From NCBI GenBank assembly GCA_963816785.1, contig CAWFLL010000002.1, positions 620,001-684,000 on the forward strand: 64,000 nucleotides of DNA, written 5' to 3'. Shown one piece after another: positions 25,925-34,029 of this stretch (positions are counted from its first letter, which is position 1; each line of letters starts with the position of its first letter). Source of the DNA: VRUE01 sp963816785 (GTDB taxonomy: Bacteria; Actinomycetota; Thermoleophilia; Solirubrobacterales; 70-9). The notes below the pieces were generated by a model that was not told the DNA's origin, did not search any database, and saw only the letters and a program-made list of their open reading frames with translations. The position numbers and the translations under genes were made by a program.

Positions 25925-27076
25925 ATGGACCTCGACCTCGCTAGGGAGAGATTCGAGTCCTCGGTCGATTTCACGATCGGCCTCGAGGAGGAGTTCGCGC
26001 TCCTCGATCCGGGCACCTTGGAGCTCGAGCACCGTTTTGAGGACGTCTACGCGGCCTGTCAGGAGGACGAGGTGCTGGCCGACTCGGCGGCCGGGGAGCT
26101 GATCGCCTCGGAGATCGAGATCCGCTCCGGGCGCGCCGAGAGCTTCGCCGAGGCGGTCGCGAGGCAGCGGGAGCGCCGCGACCGGCTCTTCGCGCTGGTC
26201 GAAGGCATGGGGCTGGCGCTGGCCGCGACCGGCACCCACCCCTGGGCGAACTATCTCGACCAGCGGATCATCGACACGCCCCACTACAACCGCCTCCGCC
26301 AGGAACTCGGCTGGGTCGCCCAGCGCAACAACACCTGGAGCCTGCACCTGCACCTGGGCATGCGCGGGGCCGATCGGGCGATCGCCGTCTGCGACAGGAT
26401 GCGCGAGCTGCTCCCCCTACTGCTGGCGGTCTCCGCCAACTCGCCCTTCCTCGATCGCCGTGACAGCGGCCTGCACACGGTGCGGACCGAGATCTTCACC
26501 CGCACGTTCCCCCGCTGCGGCGTCCCCAGCCCATTCGGCGACTGGAAGGCCTACGCCGAGTTCGTCGATCTGTTGGTACGCACCGGCACCATCGTCGAGT
26601 CGACCCAGCTGTGGTGGAGCGTCCGCCCCCACCACGCCTTCGGAACGGTCGAGGTGAGGATCTGCGACGCCCAGACCCGCGGCGATGAGTCGTTTGCCCT
26701 CGCCGCCCTGATCGCGGCCTGCATCGCCCAGGCCGCGATCGAGTACGACGAGCACGGCTATGGCGGCACCGAGCCCCCTCTCGCCGACCGTGAGATCGAG
26801 GAGAACCTGTGGCGGGCGATCCGCCACGGGATGAGCGGCAGGCAGATCGATTTCCGCAAGGGCGTCGAGGTCGAGGCGCGGGCGGCGCTCGAGGCGCTGC
26901 TCGCCCGAACCGAAGCGGCGCGGGAGAGGCTCGGCCTCGAAATCGAGCTCCCCGATCGGAACGGGGCGCAGCGCTCGCGCGACGCCCTCGCCGCCGGGAT
27001 GGCGATCGAGGACATCTACAGGGAGGCGGTCGCTGAGACAAGGCGCACCTACAAGGGCGCGAAACAGGCGGCGTAG
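25925..27076 (+). CDS. YbdK-type carboxylate-amine ligase (glutamate--cysteine ligase 2 family)
   Basis: 383 residues of the GCS2 family. The N-terminal strand IGLEEEFALLD, SEIEIRSGR and RNNTWSLHLHLGM hold the acidic and His residues for metal-ATP and substrate. VRPHHAFGTVEVRICDAQT is a conserved later block. Such proteins have weak glutamate-cysteine ligase activity in E. coli, and in actinobacteria the family includes EgtA, which makes gamma-glutamylcysteine for ergothioneine. The rest of an egt cluster is not visible here, so the product is uncertain. ATG at 25925 lies 14 bases after rex. Confidence 0.85.
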   Translation: MDLDLARERFESSVDFTIGLEEEFALLDPGTLELEHRFEDVYAACQEDEVLADSAAGELIASEIEIRSGRAESFAEAVARQRERRDRLFALVEGMGLALAATGTHPWANYLDQRIIDTPHYNRLRQELGWVAQRNNTWSLHLHLGMRGADRAIAVCDRMRELLPLLLAVSANSPFLDRRDSGLHTVRTEIFTRTFPRCGVPSPFGDWKAYAEFVDLLVRTGTIVESTQLWWSVRPHHAFGTVEVRICDAQTRGDESFALAALIAACIAQAAIEYDEHGYGGTEPPLADREIEENLWRAIRHGMSGRQIDFRKGVEVEARAALEALLARTEAARERLGLEIELPDRNGAQRSRDALAAGMAIEDIYREAVAETRRTYKGAKQAA

Positions 27077-27119
27077 CGCCCTTTGCGGGCGGGCCGCGGG
27101 ACCCTCGCGGCGCGCCCCA

Positions 27120-27125
27120 TATAGA
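27120..27125 (+). promoter_or_regulatory. Possible -10 element upstream of hppA
   Basis: TATAGA stands out in an otherwise very GC-rich 85-base gap, 36 bases before the hppA TTG. Its -35 region (about 27097-27102) is not recognisable. Just upstream, CGCCC-N5-GGGCG right after the ligase stop may end the previous transcript. Confidence 0.3.
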
Positions 27126-27161
27126 CTCTCGCGCCGCTAAACCCAGCCGGAGGGACGGAAC

Positions 27162-29249
27162 TTGACCAGCTTTTTGACCGACTACGGAGTCGTCGTCGCG
27201 CTCATTTGCGCGGGGGCGGCCGTCATCTATGGACTCCTGATCACCCAGCGCCTGCTGAAGCGCTCGCCGGGGAACGAGCGCATGCAGGAAATCTCGGGCG
27301 CCGTTCAGGAAGGGGCCCGCGCCTACCTCAGCCGCCAGTACACGATCATCGGAGCGGTCGCCGTCCCGATCGCGATCCTGCTGCTGCTGCTGCAGAACTG
27401 GGAGACCGCCCTCGGCTTCGTCATCGGCGGCACCCTCTCCGGGGCTGCCGGGTTCATCGGGATGAACCTCTCGGTGCGGGCCAACTCCCGCGTCGCCGAG
27501 GCGGCCCGCGGCGGCGTCCCGCCGGCGCTTGACGTCGCCTTCAAGGGCGGCTCGGTCACCGGCATGCTGGTGGTCGGCCTGGCGCTGTTCGGGGTCGCCG
27601 GCTACTACGGGATCCTAGTCGCGACAGGGAGCGTCGACAAGCATGCCGTCGACGCCCTCGTCGGGCTCGGCTTCGGCGGCTCACTGATCTCGGTTTTCGC
27701 CCGCCTCGGCGGCGGCATCTTCACCAAGGCCGCAGATGTCGGCGCCGACCTGGTCGGCAAGGTCGAGGCCGGAATCCCGGAGGACGACCCGCGCAACCCG
27801 GCTGTGATCGCCGACAACGTCGGCGACAACGTCGGCGACTGCGCCGGCATGGCCGCCGACCTGTTCGAGACCTACGCCGTCACCTCGGTCGCCGTGATGC
27901 TGCTCGGCGTTCTAACGTTCACCGGCGCCGGCGGCGACTTCGCTCGCGAGGTCGCGATCTACCCGCTGGTGCTCGGCGCTGTCGCAATCATCGCCTCGAT
28001 AATCGGCGCGCTCTCGGTGCGGACCAAATCCGACCGGGTCGAGGGGGCGCTCTACCAGGGCCTGATCGTCTCCGGGGTCCTCTCGATCGCCGCCTTCTAC
28101 CCGGTCACCGAGTGGCTGATGAGCGACGCCGTCCGGCTCGGGCTCAGCACCGGCGCCGAGGCCGTCAGCGTGACCGACCTCTGGCTGTGCGCGGTGATCG
28201 GGGTCGCCGTCACCGGGCTCCTGTTCGTGATCACCGACTACTACACGTCGACTCGGTTCCGGCCGGTGAAGACGATCAGCAAGGCGTCGGAGACCGGGCA
28301 CGCGACGAACATCATCCAGGGCCTCGCCCAGGGCTTTCAGTCGACCGCCGCGCCGGCGCTGGTTCTGGCGCTTGCGATCCTCGCCGCCAACGAGCTGGCT
28401 GGCATCTACGGGATCGGGGTCGCGGTGATGGCGCAGCTCTCGCTTTGCGGTCTGATCGTCGCCCTCGATGCCTTCGGGCCGATCACCGACAACGCCGGCG
28501 GGATCGCCGAGATGGCCGAGCTGCCGGAGGAGGTGCGCAACGTCACCGACCCGCTCGATGCGGTCGGCAACACGACCAAGGCGGTCACCAAGGGCTACGC
28601 GATCGGCTCCGCCGCGCTTGCGGCGCTGGTCCTGTTTGCCGCCTTCAAGAGCGAGCTGAGCGACGAGGCCCCGGCAGGATTCGATCTCAATGGCCTCTTC
28701 AACCTCTCGAGCCCGGATGTGCTGATCGGGCTGATCATCGGCGGCATGATGGTCTACCTGTTCGCCGCGTTCGCGATCGAGGCGGTGGGCCGCGCCGGCG
28801 GCCAGGTGGTCGAGGAGGTGCGCAAGCAGTTCCGCGAGCACCCGGGGATCATGGAGGGCACCGAGAAGCCCGAGTACGGGAAAACGGTGGCGATCGTCAC
28901 CGCTGCGGCCCAGAAAGAGATGATCCTGCCCTCGCTGATCCCGATCGTCGTGCCGGTGATCGTCGGGCTGCTCAGCGTCAACGCGCTCGGCGGCCTCCTG
29001 ATCGGGGTCATCGTCGTCGGGCTCTTCGCGGCGATCTCGATGACCGCCGGCGGCGGCGCCTGGGACAACGCGAAGAAGTTGATCGAGGACGGCGCCTACG
29101 GCGGCAAGGGCTCAGAGGCCCACGCGGCCTCGGTCACCGGTGACACGGTCGGAGACCCCTACAAGGATACGGCCGGCCCGGCGATCAACCCGATGATCAA
29201 GGTCGCGAACATCGTCGCGATCCTGATCATCCCGATCGTTCACTTCTAG
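27162..29249 (+). CDS. hppA: K+-independent membrane H+-pyrophosphatase
   Basis: It couples hydrolysis of pyrophosphate to proton export and thus recycles biosynthetic PPi. 695 residues with about 16 helices. The substrate site is DVGADLVGKVEAGIPEDDPRN followed by ADNVGDNVGDCAGMAADLFE (20 residues). The second acidic site is ITDNAGGIAEMAELP, and the third is DTVGDPYKDTAGPAINPM. GNTTKAVTKGYAIGSAAL has Lys and Thr where K+-dependent enzymes have Ala and usually Gly, which marks the K+-independent class. TTG start at 27162 with GGAGGGA 7 bases upstream. Confidence 0.96.
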   Translation: MTSFLTDYGVVVALICAGAAVIYGLLITQRLLKRSPGNERMQEISGAVQEGARAYLSRQYTIIGAVAVPIAILLLLLQNWETALGFVIGGTLSGAAGFIGMNLSVRANSRVAEAARGGVPPALDVAFKGGSVTGMLVVGLALFGVAGYYGILVATGSVDKHAVDALVGLGFGGSLISVFARLGGGIFTKAADVGADLVGKVEAGIPEDDPRNPAVIADNVGDNVGDCAGMAADLFETYAVTSVAVMLLGVLTFTGAGGDFAREVAIYPLVLGAVAIIASIIGALSVRTKSDRVEGALYQGLIVSGVLSIAAFYPVTEWLMSDAVRLGLSTGAEAVSVTDLWLCAVIGVAVTGLLFVITDYYTSTRFRPVKTISKASETGHATNIIQGLAQGFQSTAAPALVLALAILAANELAGIYGIGVAVMAQLSLCGLIVALDAFGPITDNAGGIAEMAELPEEVRNVTDPLDAVGNTTKAVTKGYAIGSAALAALVLFAAFKSELSDEAPAGFDLNGLFNLSSPDVLIGLIIGGMMVYLFAAFAIEAVGRAGGQVVEEVRKQFREHPGIMEGTEKPEYGKTVAIVTAAAQKEMILPSLIPIVVPVIVGLLSVNALGGLLIGVIVVGLFAAISMTAGGGAWDNAKKLIEDGAYGGKGSEAHAASVTGDTVGDPYKDTAGPAINPMIKVANIVAILIIPIVHF

Positions 29250-29250
29250 A

Positions 29251-29275
29251 GGCTGGGCCTCGCGCAGGCTCAGCC
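29251..29275. terminator. Bidirectional terminator-like hairpin
   Basis: A 10-bp stem with one G-T wobble (GGCTGGGCCT / AGGCTCAGCC) and a 5-base loop CGCGC lies immediately after the hppA stop. It overlaps the last codons of the convergent plastocyanin-like gene. There is no T-tract, which is common in high-GC actinobacteria. Confidence 0.5.
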
Positions 29276-29719
29276 GGCTTCGACGACCTTGACCGTGCCG
29301 TGCATGGTCGGGTGGATCTGGCAGAAGTAGGTGAATTCGCCGGGTTCCTTGAAGCTCTCGGACTTCAGCTTGCCTTCCTCGAGCTGACCGGTGTCGAAGC
29401 TGCCATCGTCGGCGGTGGCGGTGTGGGGAGCGGAGTCGCGGTTGATCCAGATCACCTTGCCGCCTTCCTCGATCGTGACCGGGTCAGGGTCGTAGGCGAA
29501 GTCGACGATCTCGACTTTTTCGGCCCGGGCGGCGTTGCCGCTGGGCGCCGGTGTGCTGCCTTCCGACTGCGCTTCGGTTTCGGCCCCGGCTTCGGCGCTC
29601 GTCGCACCCGCTTCGGCGGACGTCGTGTCATCGCCGCCGCCACCGCAGGAAGCGATGCCGAGCGTGAGAACGAGCAGGATGGTCGTGAACAGAACTCGTC
29701 GAACTGAGAAATTTCGCAT
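29270..29719 (-). CDS. Plastocyanin/cupredoxin-like lipoprotein
   Basis: 149 residues. The lipoprotein signal ends in LGIASC. An Ala/Glu/Ser/Thr-rich linker leads to a single cupredoxin domain (about 68-148). The type 1 copper ligands are visible: His in SAPHTATAD, then Cys, His and Met in FCQIHPTMHG. It probably shuttles electrons at the outer face of the membrane, with its partner unknown. It is convergent with hppA. Its ATG at 29719 is divided by only 28 bases from the next gene on the same strand. Confidence 0.9.
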   Translation of the reverse strand: MRNFSVRRVLFTTILLVLTLGIASCGGGGDDTTSAEAGATSAEAGAETEAQSEGSTPAPSGNAARAEKVEIVDFAYDPDPVTIEEGGKVIWINRDSAPHTATADDGSFDTGQLEEGKLKSESFKEPGEFTYFCQIHPTMHGTVKVVEAG

Positions 29720-29747
29720 GGCCGATCCTACCCCGGTTCTCGAATCC

Positions 29748-30668
29748 TCACACCTCGGGCCTGCCGCGGGCTCGAAGCGACGTCTGCAGAATCGTTGCGA
29801 TCCGGTCGGGTTCCGCGGCCACCTGGAGTTGGGAGACCCGGATTACGTCGAAGTCGAGGAAGCGCAACTCGAAATCTCGGGTTCGGTCTCGCTCGAAGGA
29901 CGCCCTGCCCCGGTGATAGCGATAGCCATCCGTTTCGACTACCAGCCGCCGATCGCGCCAGAGGAAGTCGACCTCGAGCCTGCCGATCCTGGCATTGACC
30001 TCCGGCTCGGGTAGGCCGTGCTCGCGGCAGAGGCCAAGAAACTCGAGCTCGAGGTCGCTGCGTGTCCCCTCCGTAGCGGCCTCAGCTCCAGTGGGCAGCC
30101 CCAGTGCCTCCGCCTGTCGGATCGCCCTTCTCAGCTCCCAGGCCGCGATTGCGCCCGATCCGCTCTTCAATTTGGTGGCCCGCTGGAGGTCCCCGATCGT
30201 GCGGGCAGGGGTGGTGAGGGGGATCCCATTGCGGGAGGTCACAGAAGCGGGCATCAGGGTCGGGCTGCGATGCACCCTGATCCCAGGCCGTCGGCGCCGG
30301 CCTCCGGCGCCAGCCACGGAAACGTCGACCGGCCCACGATCAGCCTCCAGAAGCATCCAGAGCCCGGCGGCACTGCGGTGGCTCAGGGCGACACCCCAGC
30401 GGTCAAGCACCGTGTCGGTGCGATCGGCGCCTGAGCCGTGACTGCATGCGAGCACCGCCGCCATCCACCGTCCGCTCGCAGCCAGTGCGAGGTGTCCCAC
30501 GGCGTAGACACCCCGATGAACACGATGCAGCCGACCTGCCCGCACACGACGAGTGATGCCTGACCTGGTCAGTCCGGCGGCGAGGAGTTGCCTGGTCGAG
30601 ACGACGCCACCCTGTCGAGCCGAGATCTCTGCGATCGCCCCATCCGCGGTGGCGCGTTTGTTTCGCAT
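29748..30668 (-). CDS. AbiEi-type winged-helix / DUF559 endonuclease-like protein (copy 2)
   Basis: 306 residues from the ATG at 30668 (MRNKRATADG), the same length as the copy at 8732-9652. The winged helix is STRQLLAAGLTRSGITRRV with LHRVHRGVYAVGHLAL, nearly identical at this point to copy 1. The C-terminal DUF559 domain has RIGRLEVDFLWRDRRLVVE, a following TDGYRYHRGRASF, and FERDRTRDFELRFLDFDVIR. A longer open frame upstream on this strand is a shadow of the flavin oxidase and permease genes. No toxin gene is adjacent. Its cleavage activity and target are unproven. Confidence 0.8.
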   Translation of the reverse strand: MRNKRATADGAIAEISARQGGVVSTRQLLAAGLTRSGITRRVRAGRLHRVHRGVYAVGHLALAASGRWMAAVLACSHGSGADRTDTVLDRWGVALSHRSAAGLWMLLEADRGPVDVSVAGAGGRRRRPGIRVHRSPTLMPASVTSRNGIPLTTPARTIGDLQRATKLKSGSGAIAAWELRRAIRQAEALGLPTGAEAATEGTRSDLELEFLGLCREHGLPEPEVNARIGRLEVDFLWRDRRLVVETDGYRYHRGRASFERDRTRDFELRFLDFDVIRVSQLQVAAEPDRIATILQTSLRARGRPEV

Positions 30669-30731
30669 ATCGACACCAATGCGCCACCGACCCGGGATTC
30701 TCCCCTTCAAGTCGGCTAGGGTCGCGCCCCT

Positions 30732-31823
30732 GTGGGCGATCCGATGATCAACGTCTCCGACTTCGAGCGCGCCGCGGCGGAGAGGCTCGACCCCGGCGTG
30801 CTGGGGTATTTCGCGGGGGGCGCCGGTGACGAGCTGACGCTGGGGGAGAACGTCGCGGCCTGGAAGGGGTGGCGGCTGCGCCCCCGGATGCTGGCCGGCA
30901 TCAGCGATTGGGAGACGTCGGCCGAAGTCCTCGGAGGGAGGGTCGCGGCACCGATCCTCGTTGCGCCGGTCGCCTACCAGGGCCTGGTCGACCCAGACGG
31001 CGAGGCGGCGATGGCGCGCGCCGCGGCGACGGCGGGAACGGTGATGTGCCTCTCGACGCTGGCGACGATGCGCCCGAGCGAGGTCGCTTTGGCTGCGCCG
31101 GGCGGACGCCGCTGGTTCCAGCTCTACAGCTTCAGGGACATCGGTGTGACGAGGGCCCTGATCGAGGAGGCCGTCGGTTCGGGCTTCGAGGCGATCGTCG
31201 TGACCGTAGACGCTCCACCCGGAGGCAACCGCGAGCGGGACCTGCGCAACGGCTTCAAGATCCCGGAGGAGCTCGGCGTGCCGAGCGTGGAAGCGGCGCT
31301 CGGCACGAACCGGGCGGTGACGATCGCGGAGACCTTCGACCTGATGGAGCCGGCCCTGGGCTGGCCCCAGCTCGAGGAGCTCGCCGCCGAGGCCCGTGTG
31401 CCGGTCCTCGTCAAGGGCGTGCTCGCCGCCGAGGACGGCGCCCTCGCGATCGAGCACGGCGCTGCCGGCGTGATCGTCTCCAACCATGGCGGGCGCCAGC
31501 TCGACCGGTGCTTGGCCACCGCCGACGCCCTCACCGAGGTCGTCGAGGCGGTCTCGGGGCGGGGCCAGGTCCTGGTCGACGGCGGCATCCGCCGCGGGGT
31601 CGACGTGGCGATCGCGCTGGCGCTCGGGGCCGATGCCGTTCTGATCGGCAGGCCCGCTCTGTGGGGACTCGCCGCCGCTGGCGAGGCGGGGGCGCTGCAG
31701 GTGCTCGAGCTGCTGCGAGAGGAGCTCGAGCTGACCCTCGCCCTCTGCGGCTGCTCGACGCCGGCCGAGCTCGGCCGCGCCCACCTGCAGCGGGCACCGG
31801 CCGCGGCCGTATATTCGAGCTGA
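30732..31823 (+). CDS. FMN-dependent alpha-hydroxy acid oxidase/dehydrogenase
   Basis: 363 residues of the glycolate/lactate oxidase family with a TIM barrel binding FMN. It has APVAYQGLVDPDGE, WFQLYSFRD, and the active-site Lys in VLVKGVL. The catalytic His is in VSNHGGRQLD, and the phosphate site is DGGIRRGVDVA and IGRP. It would oxidise a 2-hydroxy acid such as lactate or glycolate to the keto acid, passing electrons to O2 or a quinone. GTG at 30732 is used. It begins what looks like a seven-gene operon with permeases and TrkA proteins, a combination that is not obvious functionally. Confidence 0.9.
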   Translation: MGDPMINVSDFERAAAERLDPGVLGYFAGGAGDELTLGENVAAWKGWRLRPRMLAGISDWETSAEVLGGRVAAPILVAPVAYQGLVDPDGEAAMARAAATAGTVMCLSTLATMRPSEVALAAPGGRRWFQLYSFRDIGVTRALIEEAVGSGFEAIVVTVDAPPGGNRERDLRNGFKIPEELGVPSVEAALGTNRAVTIAETFDLMEPALGWPQLEELAAEARVPVLVKGVLAAEDGALAIEHGAAGVIVSNHGGRQLDRCLATADALTEVVEAVSGRGQVLVDGGIRRGVDVAIALALGADAVLIGRPALWGLAAAGEAGALQVLELLREELELTLALCGCSTPAELGRAHLQRAPAAAVYSS

Positions 31824-31847
31824 ATGCTCGCCAGGAACGGCGCCTAG

Positions 31848-33746
31848 ATGGCCCGGCGCATCCCCAGAGACGAATCGCTGAGCCGTGTCCACGGCGTCGG
31901 CGCCCTGTTCTCGGCGGCCTACGGAAACGTCGGCTCCTCGATCTACTACGCGCTCGGGGTCACCGCCGCCTTTGCCCTCGGCCTGACTCCGATCGCCTTC
32001 GTGATCTCCGGCCTGATCTTCGCGGCGACCGCGGCGACCTACGCCGAGGCGACCGTGATGTACCCGGAGGCGGGGGGGTCCTCGAGCTTCGCCCGTCACG
32101 CATTCAACGAGTTGGTCAGCTTCATCGCCGCCTGGGGCCAGATGCTCAACTACACGATCACGGTCGCGATCTCGGCCTACTTCGTGCCTCACTACCTGGC
32201 CGTCTTCTGGGAGCCGCTCGGCCATGGCCCGGGCGACATCATCGGCGGCGCAATCCTGATCGGCGCCCTGGCGCTGCTCAACATCCGCGGCTCGCAGGAG
32301 TCGGCCCGGTTGAACCTGATCCTCGCGGTCGCCGACCTCGCGACCCAGGTTGTGCTGGTCGGGATCGGCCTCTTCCTGGTCTTCAGCCCCGATGTCCTCG
32401 TCTCCAACGTCGACCTCGGGGTGGCCCCGTCCTGGAGCGATTTCGCGCTCGGGATCGCGGTCGGGATGATCGCCTACACCGGGATCGAGACGATCTCCAA
32501 CATGGCCGAGGAGGCCCGCGACGCGCCCCGCTCGATTCCCCGCAGCGTCGGCATCACGGTCGCCGCCGTGCTCGGCCTCTATCTCTTCATCCCGATGGTG
32601 GCGCTGTCGGCGATGCCCGTCACCCAGGATGCCGCCGGCAACTTCTCGACCACGCTCGGCACCGAGTTCGCCAACGACCCGATCCTCGGCATCGTCGAGA
32701 ACCTCGGCCTCGGCGCCGGGCTGACCGAAATCCTGCGGTTCTACGTCGGCATCCTCGCCGCGGTGATCCTCCTGATCGCCACCAACGCCGGCCTGATCGG
32801 CGTCTCGCGGCTCACCTACTCGATGGGCCAGCACCGCCAGCTCCCCGAGAAGCTGCGCCAGGTCCACCCTCGCTACCGCACCCCCTACATCGCGATCCTG
32901 ATATTCGCCGGGGTCGCGACCATCACCCTGCTGCCGGGCCAGACCGACTTCCTGGCGACGATGTACTCATTCGGCGCGATGCTCTCGTTCACGATCGCCC
33001 ACCTCTCGGTGATTCAGCTGCGGCGGCGGCACTCCGAAGAGGAGAGGCCCTGGAAGGCGCCGTTCAACTTCCGCGCCTTCGGGGCCGAGGTGCCGCTGAG
33101 CGCAGTGTTTGGCGGGGTCGGAACCTTCGCCGCCTGGATCGTGGTGATGGCGCTGAACCCGCGCACGCTCGTCGTCGGCCTCGGTTGGATGGTGCTCGGC
33201 ATTGCCGTCTACATGCTCTACCGGCGCAGCCAGCGGCTGCCGCTGACCGAGACGGTCAAGGTGGTGACCCCCGAGCCGCTCGGGGTGGAGGAGATCGAGT
33301 ACCGCAGCGTCCTTGTCGCCTTCGAGGACGAGGACCCGTTCTCCGAGGAGATGGTCGCGACCGCGGTCAAGCTCGCCTCCAAACGCCTTCGCGGCATCCA
33401 CGTCCACTCGATGCTGACCGTCCCGACCAACCTGCCCCTCGACGCCGAGTTGCGCAACGAGGAGGCCGCTGCGCAGAGCAAGGTCGAGCAGGCGAAGCTG
33501 ATCGGGGGCCAGCGCGTGACCGGACACGTCGAGCGGGTGCGCCCCGGCCAGGCCGGCTACTCGATCGCCGAGGAGGCGAGGATGATCAACGCGGCAGCGG
33601 TGGTGGTCGGGCTGCGCTTCCGCAACGGCACGCCGCTCTACGACAAGACACTGCAGACCGTGCTCGCCGAGCGCCCCTGCCGCGTCATCGTCGTCTCCGA
33701 CCATGGCCTGCAACAGGCCGCGGAAACTCACCCGCTGCCCGCCTAG
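31848..33746 (+). CDS. APC-superfamily permease with C-terminal Usp domain (copy A)
   Basis: 632 residues. About 12 hydrophobic helices fill residues 15-460, opening with the APC block YGNVGSSIYYALGVTAAFAL. A cytosolic universal-stress-like domain (about 484-625) begins EYRSVLVAFEDEDPFSEEM and contains VPTNLPLDAELRNEEAA. Amino acid uptake is the default annotation. However, its location beside two TrkA proteins, and the resemblance in architecture to KimA-type K+ importers and to the APC gene next to mycobacterial ceoB/ceoC, make potassium transport a serious alternative. It starts 25 bases after the oxidase and is paralogous to 34030-36021. Confidence 0.87.
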   Translation: MARRIPRDESLSRVHGVGALFSAAYGNVGSSIYYALGVTAAFALGLTPIAFVISGLIFAATAATYAEATVMYPEAGGSSSFARHAFNELVSFIAAWGQMLNYTITVAISAYFVPHYLAVFWEPLGHGPGDIIGGAILIGALALLNIRGSQESARLNLILAVADLATQVVLVGIGLFLVFSPDVLVSNVDLGVAPSWSDFALGIAVGMIAYTGIETISNMAEEARDAPRSIPRSVGITVAAVLGLYLFIPMVALSAMPVTQDAAGNFSTTLGTEFANDPILGIVENLGLGAGLTEILRFYVGILAAVILLIATNAGLIGVSRLTYSMGQHRQLPEKLRQVHPRYRTPYIAILIFAGVATITLLPGQTDFLATMYSFGAMLSFTIAHLSVIQLRRRHSEEERPWKAPFNFRAFGAEVPLSAVFGGVGTFAAWIVVMALNPRTLVVGLGWMVLGIAVYMLYRRSQRLPLTETVKVVTPEPLGVEEIEYRSVLVAFEDEDPFSEEMVATAVKLASKRLRGIHVHSMLTVPTNLPLDAELRNEEAAAQSKVEQAKLIGGQRVTGHVERVRPGQAGYSIAEEARMINAAAVVVGLRFRNGTPLYDKTLQTVLAERPCRVIVVSDHGLQQAAETHPLPA

Positions 33747-33755
33747 AATCGGTCG

Positions 33756-33965
33756 ATGGCCCCGCCCGAGCGGATCTACCGTGGCTCCGTCCGCGCATTC
33801 TCCTTCGTCCTGATCGCGCTCGGCCTTGCGGTCCTGGTCAGCGCCCTGGCCAACGGGGGAGGGCCGCTCTCGCTCGGGGTCCTGATGGGAATCGCCTTCG
33901 TCGCGGTCGGCGCCGGCCGGCTCTGGGTCTCGACGCGGTTGGGGTCCCAGGGCCCGGATCGATGA
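33756..33965 (+). CDS. Small two-helix membrane protein
   Basis: 69 residues, family not recognised. Two hydrophobic helices are visible: AFSFVLIALGLAVLVSALA, and LSLGVLMGIAFVAVGAGRL after a GGGP turn. It begins nine bases after permease A and so is cotranscribed. It could be an accessory subunit of the flanking transporters, but nothing beyond position supports this. Its stop codon is part of a dispersed repeat. Confidence 0.65.
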   Translation: MAPPERIYRGSVRAFSFVLIALGLAVLVSALANGGGPLSLGVLMGIAFVAVGAGRLWVSTRLGSQGPDR

Positions 33966-34025
33966 GCGCGGAGCGAGCAAGCATCCATATCTGTCTCCTT
34001 GCGCAGCGAGCGAAGCGCGAGAAAT
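33963..34025 (+). repeat. Dispersed intergenic repeat, copy at the end of the 69-aa gene
   Basis: Begins at the stop codon with TGAGCGCGGAGCGAGCAAGC, then ATCCATATCTGTCTCCTTG, and ends in GCGAGCGAAGCGCGAG. It matches the minus-strand element at 41107-41175 almost base for base in the first half and also at its end. A weaker match follows tsaD at 24931. It fills the 64-base gap between the 69-aa gene and permease B. Confidence 0.6.
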
Positions 34026-34029
34026 TGCG

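Noticed and set aside
29748..32867. A 1039-residue minus-strand open frame
   Set aside because: Only its last 306 residues (from 30668) resemble a protein family. The upstream part is antisense to the flavin oxidase and APC permease genes and is rich in His/Asp/Arg, typical of shadow frames in GC-rich DNA.
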